A stretch of DNA of 64,000 nt, taken from contig CAYGSL010000002.1 of NCBI GenBank assembly GCA_964352475.1, positions 1-64,000 of the forward strand, given 5' to 3'. Under the pieces are notes generated by a model. The model worked only from the letters and a program-made list of their open reading frames with translations. It was not told the origin of the DNA and made no database searches. The stretch is from JAUIET01 sp964352475. GTDB lineage: Bacteria > Pseudomonadota > Gammaproteobacteria > Pseudomonadales > JAUIET01. Position numbers and translations under genes: made by a program. Of the stretch, positions 51,535 through 61,027 are shown in pieces (position 1 is the first letter of the stretch; each line of letters opens with the position of its first letter).

Positions 51535-52317
51535 CTAGCGCGTGCGTAGCGCCAGTGATGCGCTAAACATTAAGAATGCAGCCATCACAATAGCCGGTCC
51601 AACGCTCACGTCCACATTATACGAAGCGGCAATACCGGCAAGTGTTGCCACACAACCAATCAAAATTGCAGCAAACGCCATTTGCCGTGGAGAGCGTGTG
51701 ATGTTTCGCGCGGTAGTGGCAGGAATAATCAGTAAGGCGGTTACCAGTAAAACACCCACAACCTGTATCGCGGTTGCGATAGTCGCTGCCATCAGCACTA
51801 ACAAGATAACGCGATAAACCTGGACATTGATGCCATCTACACCGGCTATCTCCTGATCCACCGCGATAACAACCAGCTTGCGCCAGCACAACAGCAGAAT
51901 TGTACAAATCACGGCAGTAACAATTGCCATGCGCTGCACGTCTTGCCAGCCTACCGCGAGTAAATCGCCAAACAGGTACGCCAACCAGTCAACGTGCGCG
52001 TGACTGACAAAGCCCAGCACAATGACGCCGCCGGCAAGCGCAACATGGGCGAGAATTCCAAGCAGGGTATCCATGGGCAAGGCGTGGTGCTGATGCAGCC
52101 AGGCAAGAGCTAACGCAATTACAATGCCGCAAAGCAATACGCCATAACCCAGCGGCACTTCCATATACAAACTGATGGCCACACCTAGCAAGGCGGAATG
52201 CGCTAATGTGTCACCAAAGTAGGCCATGCGCTGCCACACCACGAAACACCCCAAAGGGCCAGTTAATACTGCAACCAGCAAACCGGCGCATACCGCTCTT
52301 AGTAACAGTTCTTCCAT
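51535..52317 (-). CDS. znuB: Zinc ABC transporter permease ZnuB
   Basis: The membrane component of a zinc (possibly manganese) ABC importer, with 260 residues and about seven or eight membrane segments. The family stretch PLGCFVVWQRMAYFGDTLAHSAL near the N-terminus, including GDTLAHSALLGVA, and DQEIAGVDGINV are present. It overlaps znuC by 1 bp. Confidence 0.94.
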   Translation of the reverse strand: MEELLLRAVCAGLLVAVLTGPLGCFVVWQRMAYFGDTLAHSALLGVAISLYMEVPLGYGVLLCGIVIALALAWLHQHHALPMDTLLGILAHVALAGGVIVLGFVSHAHVDWLAYLFGDLLAVGWQDVQRMAIVTAVICTILLLCWRKLVVIAVDQEIAGVDGINVQVYRVILLVLMAATIATAIQVVGVLLVTALLIIPATTARNITRSPRQMAFAAILIGCVATLAGIAASYNVDVSVGPAIVMAAFLMFSASLALRTR

Positions 52318-53063
52318 TAGCCGTCTTGTTCCGTGACAACCGCGCCGTGCAGGTCATGTTCGTGATCGTGATGATGGTGGTATACCGCCAGAGTGTCGGC
52401 GTATCGATTGCCAAACAGCTCAAGGAATGCTGGATCTGAACTAACATGATCAGGGTTCCCCTGACAGCACACATGTCGATTAAGACAAATGACGGTATCA
52501 GTATGGGCCATCACTATATTCAAATCATGCGACACCATCAGCACGCCGCAGCCATGATCGTCGCGTACTTTGGCAATCAGTTTGTACAAGTCAGCCTGGC
52601 CGGCAAGGTCAACGCCTTGCACTGGTTCGTCAAGAACCAGCAGGTCGGGGTTTCTGAGTAACGCTCTTGAGAACAGTACACGTTGCAGCTCGCCGCCAGA
52701 AACCCGATTTAACTGTGCACCAGCCAGCTCGCTAACGCCGGACTCTCCTAATGCCTCGAGTGCTTGCTCTTTTTTGCTGCCATCAAGCATCAGAAAATCA
52801 ATCACCCGTAAGGGCATGTGCTCGTTGATTCGAACCCGCTGTGGCATGTAGCCGATACGCAGGGCAACGCGGCGCTGTAATGAGCCGCTGCTCAGCGCCT
52901 GCAGACCAAGTAATGTGCGCACCAGGGTAGTTTTGCCGGCGCCGTTAGGGCCGATAAGCGTGACTATTTCCCGGTCGGCAATACTCATGGTAATGCCTTG
53001 TAAAATTTCCCGGCGGGCAATCTTCACGCTGGCGTCGGTTAAAGTTAACAGTGGCTCATTCAT
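52317..53063 (-). CDS. znuC: Zinc ABC transporter ATP-binding protein ZnuC
   Basis: The ATPase of the zinc importer, 248 residues. Walker A GPNGAGKTTLV (about 38-48), signature VSGGELQR and Walker B LLVLDEP are intact. The C-terminus has a metal-binding-looking run YHHHHDHEHDLHG, common in ZnuC. It is divergent from the znuA-like gene, only 32 bp away, so both share a regulatory spacer. Confidence 0.95.
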   Translation of the reverse strand: MNEPLLTLTDASVKIARREILQGITMSIADREIVTLIGPNGAGKTTLVRTLLGLQALSSGSLQRRVALRIGYMPQRVRINEHMPLRVIDFLMLDGSKKEQALEALGESGVSELAGAQLNRVSGGELQRVLFSRALLRNPDLLVLDEPVQGVDLAGQADLYKLIAKVRDDHGCGVLMVSHDLNIVMAHTDTVICLNRHVCCQGNPDHVSSDPAFLELFGNRYADTLAVYHHHHDHEHDLHGAVVTEQDG

Positions 53064-53095
53064 AACGCTATGATACCATCTGCGCGCCCCCAGCC

Positions 53096-53992
53096 GTGGA
53101 GTTAAGACTCATCGCCAGAACCCTTTTTATCATCCTCGCGATTTGCATTTCCGGCAATACACTTGCACAAACCGAGCAATCCTCATCAGCGATTGTTGTT
53201 TCCCTGCGTCCGGTGCAATTGATAACACAAGAAATTGTCGGTGATCAGCTGGCACAGCATATGTTGCCGCTAAGCAGCGAGCAGGCGCACAGCTATTCGA
53301 TAAAGTTTTCGCAATTACAGGCGCTACAGTCTTCTCGTTTACTGATCTGGCTGGGCCCGGAATTTGAGCACTACCTGGAAAAACCGTTGGCGGCGATGAG
53401 CCCGGCGGTACGCGACTTTTCACTGTTGCAACGTGGCGGGCAACTTCACAGGCAGACAAGCAGTGGCGATCAGACGCATGTGTGGCTTGATCCTTTGTAT
53501 GTGCGAAGTCTAATTCCGGTTCTCAGCGAAACCCTGGCCAATGAATTTCCAGAGCACGGGGATGCGTTTGTCCAGGCCGGCCAGGCATTCATAGAAGCCT
53601 TGCACGATCTTCACCAGCGCACAGCGGAATTACTGAAGCCGTACAAGGGTCTTGGGGTGATCAGTGACCATGGGGGACTGGAAGTATTCCTGCATCGCTA
53701 CGGCTTGCGTCATACAGGCAGCTTGCAGACCGCTAATCATGGCTCGCTTAGTTTGCAACGCGCACGCAGCTTGCGCGAGGAAATACAGCTGGGGAATGCC
53801 GCTTGCGTGGCTGTGTCACAGCAACAAGAGCACGATTCGCACTCTGGACTTGCATCGCTGAGATTATTCGACGGCCAGGAGATTAGCGTCGCCGAACTGG
53901 ATTGGTTCGGCGATAAGGCAAGCAGTTATGAAATGCTGATTTCAACACTCGCAGATACGCTGGCAAATTGCCTTGCCAGCGCCGTACAGTAA
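53096..53992 (+). CDS. ZnuA-like zinc-binding periplasmic protein
   Basis: The predicted substrate-binding protein of the neighbouring ZnuBC importer. It has 298 residues from a GTG start. A signal peptide (about 1-24) precedes the domain. Likely metal-ligand histidines are in SSEQAHSYSIK, THVWLDP and SDHGGLEVFLHRYGL. The long His/Asp-rich loop of many enterobacterial ZnuA proteins is missing. Manganese or iron cannot be excluded, though gene context favours zinc. Confidence 0.87.
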   Translation: MELRLIARTLFIILAICISGNTLAQTEQSSSAIVVSLRPVQLITQEIVGDQLAQHMLPLSSEQAHSYSIKFSQLQALQSSRLLIWLGPEFEHYLEKPLAAMSPAVRDFSLLQRGGQLHRQTSSGDQTHVWLDPLYVRSLIPVLSETLANEFPEHGDAFVQAGQAFIEALHDLHQRTAELLKPYKGLGVISDHGGLEVFLHRYGLRHTGSLQTANHGSLSLQRARSLREEIQLGNAACVAVSQQQEHDSHSGLASLRLFDGQEISVAELDWFGDKASSYEMLISTLADTLANCLASAVQ

Positions 53993-53998
53993 CAGCAC

Positions 53999-54256
53999 TT
54001 ATTCTGCAGCTGCTATGGTCTTGTCTACTTTGGCTTCCATGTCGCGATTCATGTCGCGCTCAAGCTCTTCATTGAGACGGTCCATGGCGTCGTCAAGACG
54101 CATTTGAGCCGCCATCTCTGCTTGTTTATCCAGAGCGATTGGCACCAATGTATTGCTCGCCAACATCTGCGCTTGCGCGATTTGCTGATCTTCGGTGGCA
54201 AAACCAGCTGAGCTGATTAATCCTGATGCCAGAGCTGCGATGAGCTGCTTCTTCAT
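53999..54256 (-). CDS. Small exported helical protein, unknown
   Basis: I choose ATG at 54256 (85 residues, MKKQLIAALASGL) with AAGGA just upstream. The longer frame is rejected. A signal peptide ends near SSAGFA. The mature part is short, helical and rich in Met, Ala, Glu, Asp and Arg, with no cysteine. It is not recognised. It is convergent with the znuA-like gene, 6 bp away. Confidence 0.65.
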   Translation of the reverse strand: MKKQLIAALASGLISSAGFATEDQQIAQAQMLASNTLVPIALDKQAEMAAQMRLDDAMDRLNEELERDMNRDMEAKVDKTIAAAE

Positions 54257-54507
54257 GTCCTTACCCCATGCGATTAAGCTGTATGTTCTGCTATGGTCGT
54301 TCAAAATATGACCACTTCCAGTTAAACCTAGCATAAGGATGCGCGAGCACAGGCTGATCAATAATTCAACGGTGTTTTTTTAGACAGGCGTCACGTTTTG
54401 TTCGATTTTTACCCGTTTAATGCCGTGTATTCCGATGAAAGGCGATCGCCTCTCGGCAATTTGGGCATCTAGCAGTAGACTGTGCGGCTAATTAACGGTG
54501 AGAAGAT

Positions 54508-57246
54508 ATGGCGCAAAAAATGAACAAAGAACAGGTTTTGCCACTGGTATTGGTGGACGGTTCTTCTTATCTGTACCGGGCGTTTCATGCGCTGCCACCC
54601 TTGGTCAGCTCCAAGGGGCAGCCGACCGGGGCCGTAAAAGGCGTGATCAGTATGCTCAAGCGGCTACAGCTGGATTACCCTGGCTCCAGTGTAGTCGTGG
54701 TATTTGACGCCAAAGGCAAAACCTTCCGTGACGATATCTATTCCGAATACAAAGCCAATCGCCCGTCCATGCCGGATGATCTACGAGCCCAGATTGAGCC
54801 GCTGCACGAGCTGGTTCAGTGCCTGGGTATGCCTCTGCTGTGCGTGCCAGGCGTTGAGGCAGACGACGTGATCGGCACACTTGCTCATGAAGCTTCGGAG
54901 GCTGGTAAAAAAGTTATCGTGTCCACCGGCGACAAAGACCTTGCGCAGCTGGTCAACGAGAACATTACGCTGGTAAATACCATGACCGATACGGTGTTGG
55001 ACATTGCCGGTGTGGAAAAGAAATTTGGCCTGCCGCCTGAACTGATAATCGACTTTCTGGCCTTGATGGGCGACAAGGTAGACAACATTCCCGGTGTTGC
55101 CGGAGTGGGTGAAAAAACCGCACTCGCCCTGCTGCAAGACATTGGCAGCCTGGACACCATTTACGCCAACCTGGATAGGGTGGCCGAGCTGTCCGTGAGG
55201 GGTGCTAAGACGCTGGGCGATAAATTAGCCGCCAATGAAGCAGATGCTCGCCTGTCGCAGCGACTGGCAACCATTGATCTGGCCGTGAAACTCGATCTCG
55301 GCGATGATGCGCTGGATATGAGCTCACCCGATAGTGAACGCTTACTGTCACTGTACAAAGAGCTGGAATTCAAGACCTGGGCCGAGGAAGTCATTAGTGG
55401 AGAAGACGGCGCACCCGCCGTGAGTGGCGGTCAAATGCAAACCGAGGTCGATCTAGTTGACACCGAACAATCACTGAAGGCCTGGATAGAAAAACTGAAA
55501 AGTGCAGAGTATTTTGCGTTCGATACTGAAACCACAGCGCTGGATTATATGCAGGCAGAACTGGTCGGTGTGTCGTTTGCAGTAGAGCCTGGTGCGGCCG
55601 CTTATGTACCTGTGGCGCACGACTACGACGGTGCTCCTGAACAGCTTTCCAGAGAGCTGGTACTGAGCTTGTTAAAGCCTGTATTGGAAGATGCCAGCTA
55701 CGCAAAAATTGGCCAGCATATGAAATACGATATGAATGTACTGGCGCGCTACGACCTTGCAATTAATGGCCTGTTTGCAGACACCATGCTGGAGTCTTAC
55801 GTGCTCAACAGCGTTTCCAATCGCCACGACATGGACACGCTGGCGATGAAATATCTGGGCCACAAAACCGTCCATTTTGAAGACATTGCTGGCAAAGGCG
55901 CCAAGCAGATCACCTTCAACAAGGTACCGCTTGAGCAGGCAGCTCCGTATGCTGCTGAAGACGCTGACATCACTTTGCGACTGCATCAAACGCTGCAGCC
56001 GCAGTTGGACGCCGAGCCTACCCTGGCCAGTGTGTTCAATGACATAGAAATTCCCCTGGTGCCGGTGCTGTCAAAAATTGAACGTAATGGCACGCTGGTT
56101 GATGCCTCACTGCTTGCTACTCAAAGCGAACAACTGGGTGAGCGCCTCGCTGAGCTGGAGCAACAGGCTTACGACATGGCCGGCGAAGAGTTTAATCTGG
56201 GCTCGCCTAAACAACTGCAAACCATATTTTTTGAAAAGCTGCAGTTACCAGTGATCAAAAAAACTCCAAAAGGTCAGCCCTCCACGGCCGAGCCCGTGTT
56301 GCAGGAGCTGGCGCTGGACTATCCTCTGCCCGCCTTGATTATGGAATACCGGGGCTTGAGCAAACTGAAATCAACCTATACCGATAAATTGCCGCTGCAG
56401 ATTGATAGCAATACCGGCCGTATTCACACCTCTTACCATCAGGCAGTCACAGCGACCGGACGATTATCATCTACTGACCCGAATCTGCAGAACATCCCCA
56501 TCCGTACCGCCGAAGGGCGTCGAATACGCCAGGCGTTCATAGCACCCAAAGGCATGTCGATTGTTGCGGCTGATTATTCTCAAATTGAATTGCGCATCAT
56601 GGCGCACTTGTCACAAGACCCGGGCTTGCTGGAGGCCTTTGGTGGTGGTCATGATGTGCACCGGGCAACCGCAGCAGAAGTGTTTGGCGTTGAGCTTGAT
56701 GAGGTCAGTGACGACCAGCGCCGCAGCGCCAAGGCGATTAACTTCGGCTTGATTTATGGAATGTCAGCGTTCGGTTTGGGCCGGCAACTGAATGTGGGCA
56801 GGCGTGAGGCACAGGAATACATAGACCAGTATTTCGCGCGCTACCCCGGTGTTGCCACTTACATGGACGACATTCGCAGCAGCGCCAAAGAGCGGGGCTT
56901 TGTAGAAACCTGTTTCGGTCGCCGCTTGTATCTACCGGAAATTAATGCTGCCAATGGCATGCGCCGCCAAGCAGCAGAGCGAACGGCCATCAATGCGCCC
57001 ATGCAAGGCAGCGCCGCTGACATTATCAAACGTGCAATGATTCAGGTTGACGCTATGTTAACGGAAGAGAACAGCGCTGCTCGCATGATTATGCAGGTTC
57101 ACGATGAATTGGTATTTGAAGTACCGACTAACGAAGTAAGTGAGTTTTCTACGCGCATCGTCAACATAATGCAAAATTCGGCGGAGTTAAGTGTGCCACT
57201 GTTGGTGGAAGCTGGCTCGGGTAAAAACTGGGACGAGGCGCACTGA
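54508..57246 (+). CDS. polA: DNA polymerase I
   Basis: PolA fills gaps and removes RNA primers. It has 912 residues. The 5'-3' exonuclease domain (about 1-290) has GDKVDNIPGVAGVGEKTA. The 3'-5' proofreading domain looks active, with FDTETTAL and YAAEDADITLRL. The polymerase motifs are VAADYSQIELRIMAHLS (A), RRSAKAINFGLIYGMSAFG (B) and MQVHDELVFEV (C). It is convergent with engB. Confidence 0.98.
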   Translation: MAQKMNKEQVLPLVLVDGSSYLYRAFHALPPLVSSKGQPTGAVKGVISMLKRLQLDYPGSSVVVVFDAKGKTFRDDIYSEYKANRPSMPDDLRAQIEPLHELVQCLGMPLLCVPGVEADDVIGTLAHEASEAGKKVIVSTGDKDLAQLVNENITLVNTMTDTVLDIAGVEKKFGLPPELIIDFLALMGDKVDNIPGVAGVGEKTALALLQDIGSLDTIYANLDRVAELSVRGAKTLGDKLAANEADARLSQRLATIDLAVKLDLGDDALDMSSPDSERLLSLYKELEFKTWAEEVISGEDGAPAVSGGQMQTEVDLVDTEQSLKAWIEKLKSAEYFAFDTETTALDYMQAELVGVSFAVEPGAAAYVPVAHDYDGAPEQLSRELVLSLLKPVLEDASYAKIGQHMKYDMNVLARYDLAINGLFADTMLESYVLNSVSNRHDMDTLAMKYLGHKTVHFEDIAGKGAKQITFNKVPLEQAAPYAAEDADITLRLHQTLQPQLDAEPTLASVFNDIEIPLVPVLSKIERNGTLVDASLLATQSEQLGERLAELEQQAYDMAGEEFNLGSPKQLQTIFFEKLQLPVIKKTPKGQPSTAEPVLQELALDYPLPALIMEYRGLSKLKSTYTDKLPLQIDSNTGRIHTSYHQAVTATGRLSSTDPNLQNIPIRTAEGRRIRQAFIAPKGMSIVAADYSQIELRIMAHLSQDPGLLEAFGGGHDVHRATAAEVFGVELDEVSDDQRRSAKAINFGLIYGMSAFGLGRQLNVGRREAQEYIDQYFARYPGVATYMDDIRSSAKERGFVETCFGRRLYLPEINAANGMRRQAAERTAINAPMQGSAADIIKRAMIQVDAMLTEENSAARMIMQVHDELVFEVPTNEVSEFSTRIVNIMQNSAELSVPLLVEAGSGKNWDEAH

Positions 57247-57324
57247 TTGTAAAATCTTTGCACTGCGCAAGCAGGATGCTGGATTGCAGGGAACTCTATT
57301 AGCCAAGGCCTGTCATAGTTAGTG

Positions 57325-57402
57325 TTGGCGCCACGCGCCAATATAGTGCTAGCCCCATAAGCACTACTTTTCCCCGGCTCCGGTGCCCCCACCGGGCCGG
57401 GG
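57325..57402. terminator. Three hairpins between convergent polA and engB
   Basis: Three stems in a row: TTGGCG/CGCCAA (57325-57341); AGTGCT/AGCACT (57345-57365), followed by ACTTTT; and a GC-rich stem of about 13 bp with one bulge (57372-57402). The second has a short T-run for the plus strand; the third has none on either side. Together they probably separate the two converging transcripts. Confidence 0.5.
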
Positions 57403-57407
57403 CTTGT

Positions 57408-58010
57408 TCAATTGGCTGAATTTAACCAGCCAGCGATAACTTCCTTGGCTTCAAGCAACCCACTCTTCTTCAGAGAGGAGAACAGTTGTACTGTGGCGCA
57501 GGGGTGATCATCTAACGCTTTGCGAACCTTCAACAAAGTGCTGTTTGCCGGCCCGCGTTTTAATTTATCGGATTTGGTCAGCAGTACGTGAATGGCCAGT
57601 CCACTTTGGCTGCTCCAGTCCAGCAAGGCCCTATCGAACTCTTGCAGAGGGTGGCGAATATCGGATAACAAGATCAATCCGCATAAAGACTGGCGTTCCC
57701 GCAGGTAACGGTCAAGATGTCGCTGCCACTCATCACGCTTGCTCTTGGAGACTTTGGCATAGCCGTAGCCAGGCAAATCAACCAGGCGCTGGTTTTCGCC
57801 TACCGAGAAGAAGTTCAGTAGCTGGGTACGGCCGGGTGTTTTGCTGGTGCGCGCCAGCTTCTTCTGCGCCGTTATAGTATTGATGGCACTGGACTTTCCG
57901 GCGTTGGATCGGCCGGCAAAGGCCACCTCGGTGCCAGTATCGGGCGGACACTGGGCAAGTTTTTGCGCGCTGAGTAAAAATTCAGCCTGCTGAAAGGCAA
58001 TATTGGACAA
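57408..58010 (-). CDS. engB: Ribosome biogenesis GTPase EngB (YsxC/YihA)
   Basis: EngB is a GTPase needed for 50S ribosome assembly. It has 200 residues. GTP-binding motifs are GRSNAGKSSAINT (G1), DLPGYGYAKVSK (G3) and LLTKSDKLKRG (G4). It is read toward polA and divergent from the cytochrome c4 gene. Confidence 0.97.
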   Translation of the reverse strand: MSNIAFQQAEFLLSAQKLAQCPPDTGTEVAFAGRSNAGKSSAINTITAQKKLARTSKTPGRTQLLNFFSVGENQRLVDLPGYGYAKVSKSKRDEWQRHLDRYLRERQSLCGLILLSDIRHPLQEFDRALLDWSSQSGLAIHVLLTKSDKLKRGPANSTLLKVRKALDDHPCATVQLFSSLKKSGLLEAKEVIAGWLNSAN

Positions 58011-58095
58011 GGGTCGTTCTCACTTTACTGCTACTATTTAGCAGTTATCTACCGAATGCATTATTGCAGAGAATACAGTGACTTTTGCCACTGGA

Positions 58096-58124
58096 TGGCC
58101 ACCAGCACCCTGTTCGGCTATAAT
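58096..58124 (+). promoter_or_regulatory. Predicted promoter of the cytochrome c4-dsbA genes
   Basis: TGGCCA (58096-58101, 4 of 6) and a perfect TATAAT (58119-58124) are 17 bp apart. The cytochrome gene starts about 70 bp downstream at 58196. dsbA, 12 bp after that gene, is probably co-transcribed. Confidence 0.6.
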
Positions 58125-58195
58125 TCCGCGGCTTTTTTAGGGTGGTTCCAAACGTTGGCGGGGCCTGCAGACCTGATCTACGGACATATTATCGA

Positions 58196-58837
58196 ATGAA
58201 CATTGTACAAGCACTCTCTTCAACAGTTAAGCGCAACAGAATAGCCTCAGCATTACTTGCCACATTGCTAAGCAGCATTAGCCTATCGGCATTCGCTGGC
58301 GACGCTGAGGCCGGCAAAGCCCTGGCAGCCCCTTGCGCGGCTTGTCATGGCCCGGATGGCAATAGTCTTGCACCCAATTGGCCAAAATTGGCTGGAATGG
58401 GCGAGCGCTACGCGCTCAAACAGTTAAATGATATTAAAAGTGGTGCCCGCAGTATTCCCGAGATGGCTGGCCAGCTGGATAATATGAGCGGTGAAGACCT
58501 TGAAAACCTGGCCGCCTATTACGCTTCTCAAACCATGAGCGGTGGTGTGGCGAAAGCGGAGTTGGTCGCTGAAGGGGAATCAATTTATCGCGGCGGTGTC
58601 AGAGAGTCAGGAATTAGCGCTTGCACTGCATGCCATTCGCCTACGGGTAAAGGGAATACTTTGGCGGGTTTTCCACGACTTAGCGGACAACATGCAACGT
58701 ATATAGAAGCGCAATTACTTAAGTTTCAATCCACGGAACGCAATAATGACGCCGAAGCAGTAATGCGCGATATCGCCAAACGCATGACTGCTGCCGAAAT
58801 CAAAGCAGTCTCCAGCTATGCATCTGGCCTGCGTTAA
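58196..58837 (+). CDS. Diheme cytochrome c4
   Basis: A periplasmic electron carrier, likely donating to terminal oxidases. I choose ATG at 58196 (213 residues). The signal peptide ends SAFA before GDAEAGK (about residue 34). The two heme sites are CAACH (47-51) and CTACH in the second half, each in a class I cytochrome c domain. The arrangement beside engB and dsbA is as in Pseudomonas. Confidence 0.95.
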   Translation: MNIVQALSSTVKRNRIASALLATLLSSISLSAFAGDAEAGKALAAPCAACHGPDGNSLAPNWPKLAGMGERYALKQLNDIKSGARSIPEMAGQLDNMSGEDLENLAAYYASQTMSGGVAKAELVAEGESIYRGGVRESGISACTACHSPTGKGNTLAGFPRLSGQHATYIEAQLLKFQSTERNNDAEAVMRDIAKRMTAAEIKAVSSYASGLR

Positions 58838-58849
58838 CAGGAAACAGCC

Positions 58850-59506
58850 ATGAGTTTACAGATCATTCCACGTATAGCAGCTCTGGCGCTGCTGTTTTTC
58901 CCGCTGTTGGCCTGTGCCGAGGCGGTTACAGAAGACAAGTACAAGCAAGGTCAGCATTACAGCGTATTGACCTCGCCAGTGAAAACACGCAATTCCAAGA
59001 AAGTCGAAGTTGTTGAGGTGTTCTGGTATGGCTGTTCACATTGTTACAGCTTCGAACCCGTTATCCAGCGTTGGCATGAAAAGCAAGCCGCTGACGTGGA
59101 CTTTTGGCAGTCGCCTGCGATCTGGCGTGACCATATGGTGGTTCATGCCCGGGCGTTCTATGCCGCACAGCAGCTAAAAAAGAAATATCCGGGTCTGCAT
59201 CAAGCCATTTTTGATGCCATGAACGTGAACCGGAACCCGCTTGACAACGAAGCAGCGGTTGCTGCCTTGTTTGCCAAGAATGGTGTCAGTTCAGAAGAGT
59301 TTGGCAAAGCCTACAACTCATTCGCCGCGACCAGTGGCGTGCGTTTGGCTGATGCCAGAACACGAAACTACAAGGTAAGCGGAACGCCGGAGCTGATCGT
59401 AAACGGCAAGTATCGGGTGTCAGCAAGAATGGCTGGCAGCCAGCAGGATATGCTGGATGTTGTTGACTTTCTAATCAGTAAAGAACGCGCAGCCGCCGCT
59501 CAATAA
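58850..59506 (+). CDS. dsbA: Periplasmic thiol:disulfide interchange protein DsbA, with CSHC active site
   Basis: DsbA introduces disulfide bonds in exported proteins. It has 218 residues: a signal peptide (cleavage probably ACA before EA, about residue 23), then a thioredoxin fold with the DsbA helical insert. The active site reads CSHC (C62-C65) in FWYGCSHCYSFEP rather than the usual CPHC. The cis-proline loop is GTPELIVNGKYRV. Cys22 also resembles part of a lipobox, but a proline makes lipidation less likely. It is probably co-transcribed with cytochrome c4. Confidence 0.94.
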   Translation: MSLQIIPRIAALALLFFPLLACAEAVTEDKYKQGQHYSVLTSPVKTRNSKKVEVVEVFWYGCSHCYSFEPVIQRWHEKQAADVDFWQSPAIWRDHMVVHARAFYAAQQLKKKYPGLHQAIFDAMNVNRNPLDNEAAVAALFAKNGVSSEEFGKAYNSFAATSGVRLADARTRNYKVSGTPELIVNGKYRVSARMAGSQQDMLDVVDFLISKERAAAAQ

Positions 59507-59593
59507 TACACCTTTATTTTCTGACTCTCGCGGGGCACCAAGCGCCGCGATTCCTTCTATACTGAATGTTCCTATTGCCTGACATGGATTGTG

Positions 59594-61027
59594 ATGGCCA
59601 CCGAACAGCCAGAGGAACAGCGCTGGAAAGCCAAATACCGCACCTTGCTTGATGAACAAGCGGCGAACGACGAGCATGCCGATCATCTGCGCCAAGCCGT
59701 TATTCGTCTCAGCCACATTGTTGATGGCAGCAGCGAAGAGCTGGATGATTTGCTCCACGAGCTACGACATAAAGTGCGTTTTGGCGGCTCTACCGAAGAG
59801 TTGCAGGAACTGATAGCCCAGATTGATTCTGCTTGCGCAGACTTGCCTCTGGGCCGGCAAGCGCCTGTCTGCGACAGCGCGACTCAACCAGAACAGACAG
59901 CAAGCGAGCCCGTGAACGAACTGGCGAAGGAGTTGGCTGCGCCGAAAACTCAAGAGCGCCCCAAGGCAGCCGAGCCTGCATTTACCTCTATTAGCGAACG
60001 AGTCGAAGGCGTGCTGATCGATATGGTATCGAATCTGAAAGTGCCTGAGTCGGTTGCCGAAAGCAAACAGCGAATAGAGAAAACACTGCAGCACGGACTG
60101 AACTGGTACGAGCTGATAGCCACTCTGGAAGAGCTCAGCCTGATCATTGCCGGTACCTTGTACGAAGGGGAAAAAGACTACGCCGGTTTTTTACAGCAAA
60201 CCATTGGTGAATTAGCGTCACTGCAGGAATTGGTAATGGCCTGCCAGCAAGCTGAGCATAGGCACAGTGTGCAGGGCAAGGCTCTTGAACAAAGTATCAC
60301 GGGTGTCTTGAAGGACCTCGGCGAGTCTCTGCACGATACTGATATAGAAAAAATGAAATTTGCCGTGCAGCAAGGGCTTAATGAGATTGCAGGCAATATG
60401 CAGGAATTCAATAGCGCTCAGGAAAGCAGCGCGCTTGAGTTGCAAGAAAACGTGCATGCTTTAACCACACAGGTATTGCAGTTGCAGCAAGAAGTGGCAC
60501 AGGCGCAGAAGCAGATTGAGCAGCATAAGCGCCAGGCAACCACTGACCCGCTAACGAAACTGCCTAATCGCACGGCTTATGATAATCGTTTGAAGCTGGA
60601 GTATCAGCGTTGGATACGCTATCAGCGACCGCTAACGATAGCCGTTGCTGATATCGATTTCTTCAAAAAGATTAACGACGGTTTTGGCCATCTGGCAGGC
60701 GATGCTGTCTTGGTTGACGTAGCCACGCATATTAAAGATTCGCTTCGTAAAACCGATTTTGCTGCGCGCTATGGTGGCGAGGAGTTCGTATTGCTTTTAC
60801 CGGAAACCAATGAAGAGCAAGCCCTGATAGCGTTGGAGAAGCTCAGACAATCGATTGAGCAACACGAATATAACTACGAGGATCTGGGCATTGAAGTAAC
60901 CATGTCTTTTGGTCTTTCCGCGTACCGTGAAGACGACAACATCAATATGGTATTTGCGCGCGCCGACCAGGCCTTGTATGCCGCTAAACAGCAAGGCAGG
61001 AATCGCTGCGTCATAGCAAACCAATAA
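59594..61027 (+). CDS. Diguanylate cyclase (GGDEF domain), DgcH-like
   Basis: This protein should make cyclic di-GMP. I choose ATG at 59594 (477 residues). The N-terminal 300 or so residues are soluble and helical, with a Gln/Glu-rich coiled coil (about 275-310), and carry no recognised sensor domain or membrane helix. The GGDEF domain has the active GGEEF (394-398) and an intact RxxD inhibitory site just upstream (RKTD). Position after dsbA matches PA5487 (DgcH) of Pseudomonas. Confidence 0.92.
   Translation: MATEQPEEQRWKAKYRTLLDEQAANDEHADHLRQAVIRLSHIVDGSSEELDDLLHELRHKVRFGGSTEELQELIAQIDSACADLPLGRQAPVCDSATQPEQTASEPVNELAKELAAPKTQERPKAAEPAFTSISERVEGVLIDMVSNLKVPESVAESKQRIEKTLQHGLNWYELIATLEELSLIIAGTLYEGEKDYAGFLQQTIGELASLQELVMACQQAEHRHSVQGKALEQSITGVLKDLGESLHDTDIEKMKFAVQQGLNEIAGNMQEFNSAQESSALELQENVHALTTQVLQLQQEVAQAQKQIEQHKRQATTDPLTKLPNRTAYDNRLKLEYQRWIRYQRPLTIAVADIDFFKKINDGFGHLAGDAVLVDVATHIKDSLRKTDFAARYGGEEFVLLLPETNEEQALIALEKLRQSIEQHEYNYEDLGIEVTMSFGLSAYREDDNINMVFARADQALYAAKQQGRNRCVIANQ

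Noticed and set aside
53064..53095. A Zur operator between znuC and the znuA-like gene
   Set aside because: The 32-bp spacer has no convincing palindrome of the GTTATA/TATAAC type by eye.
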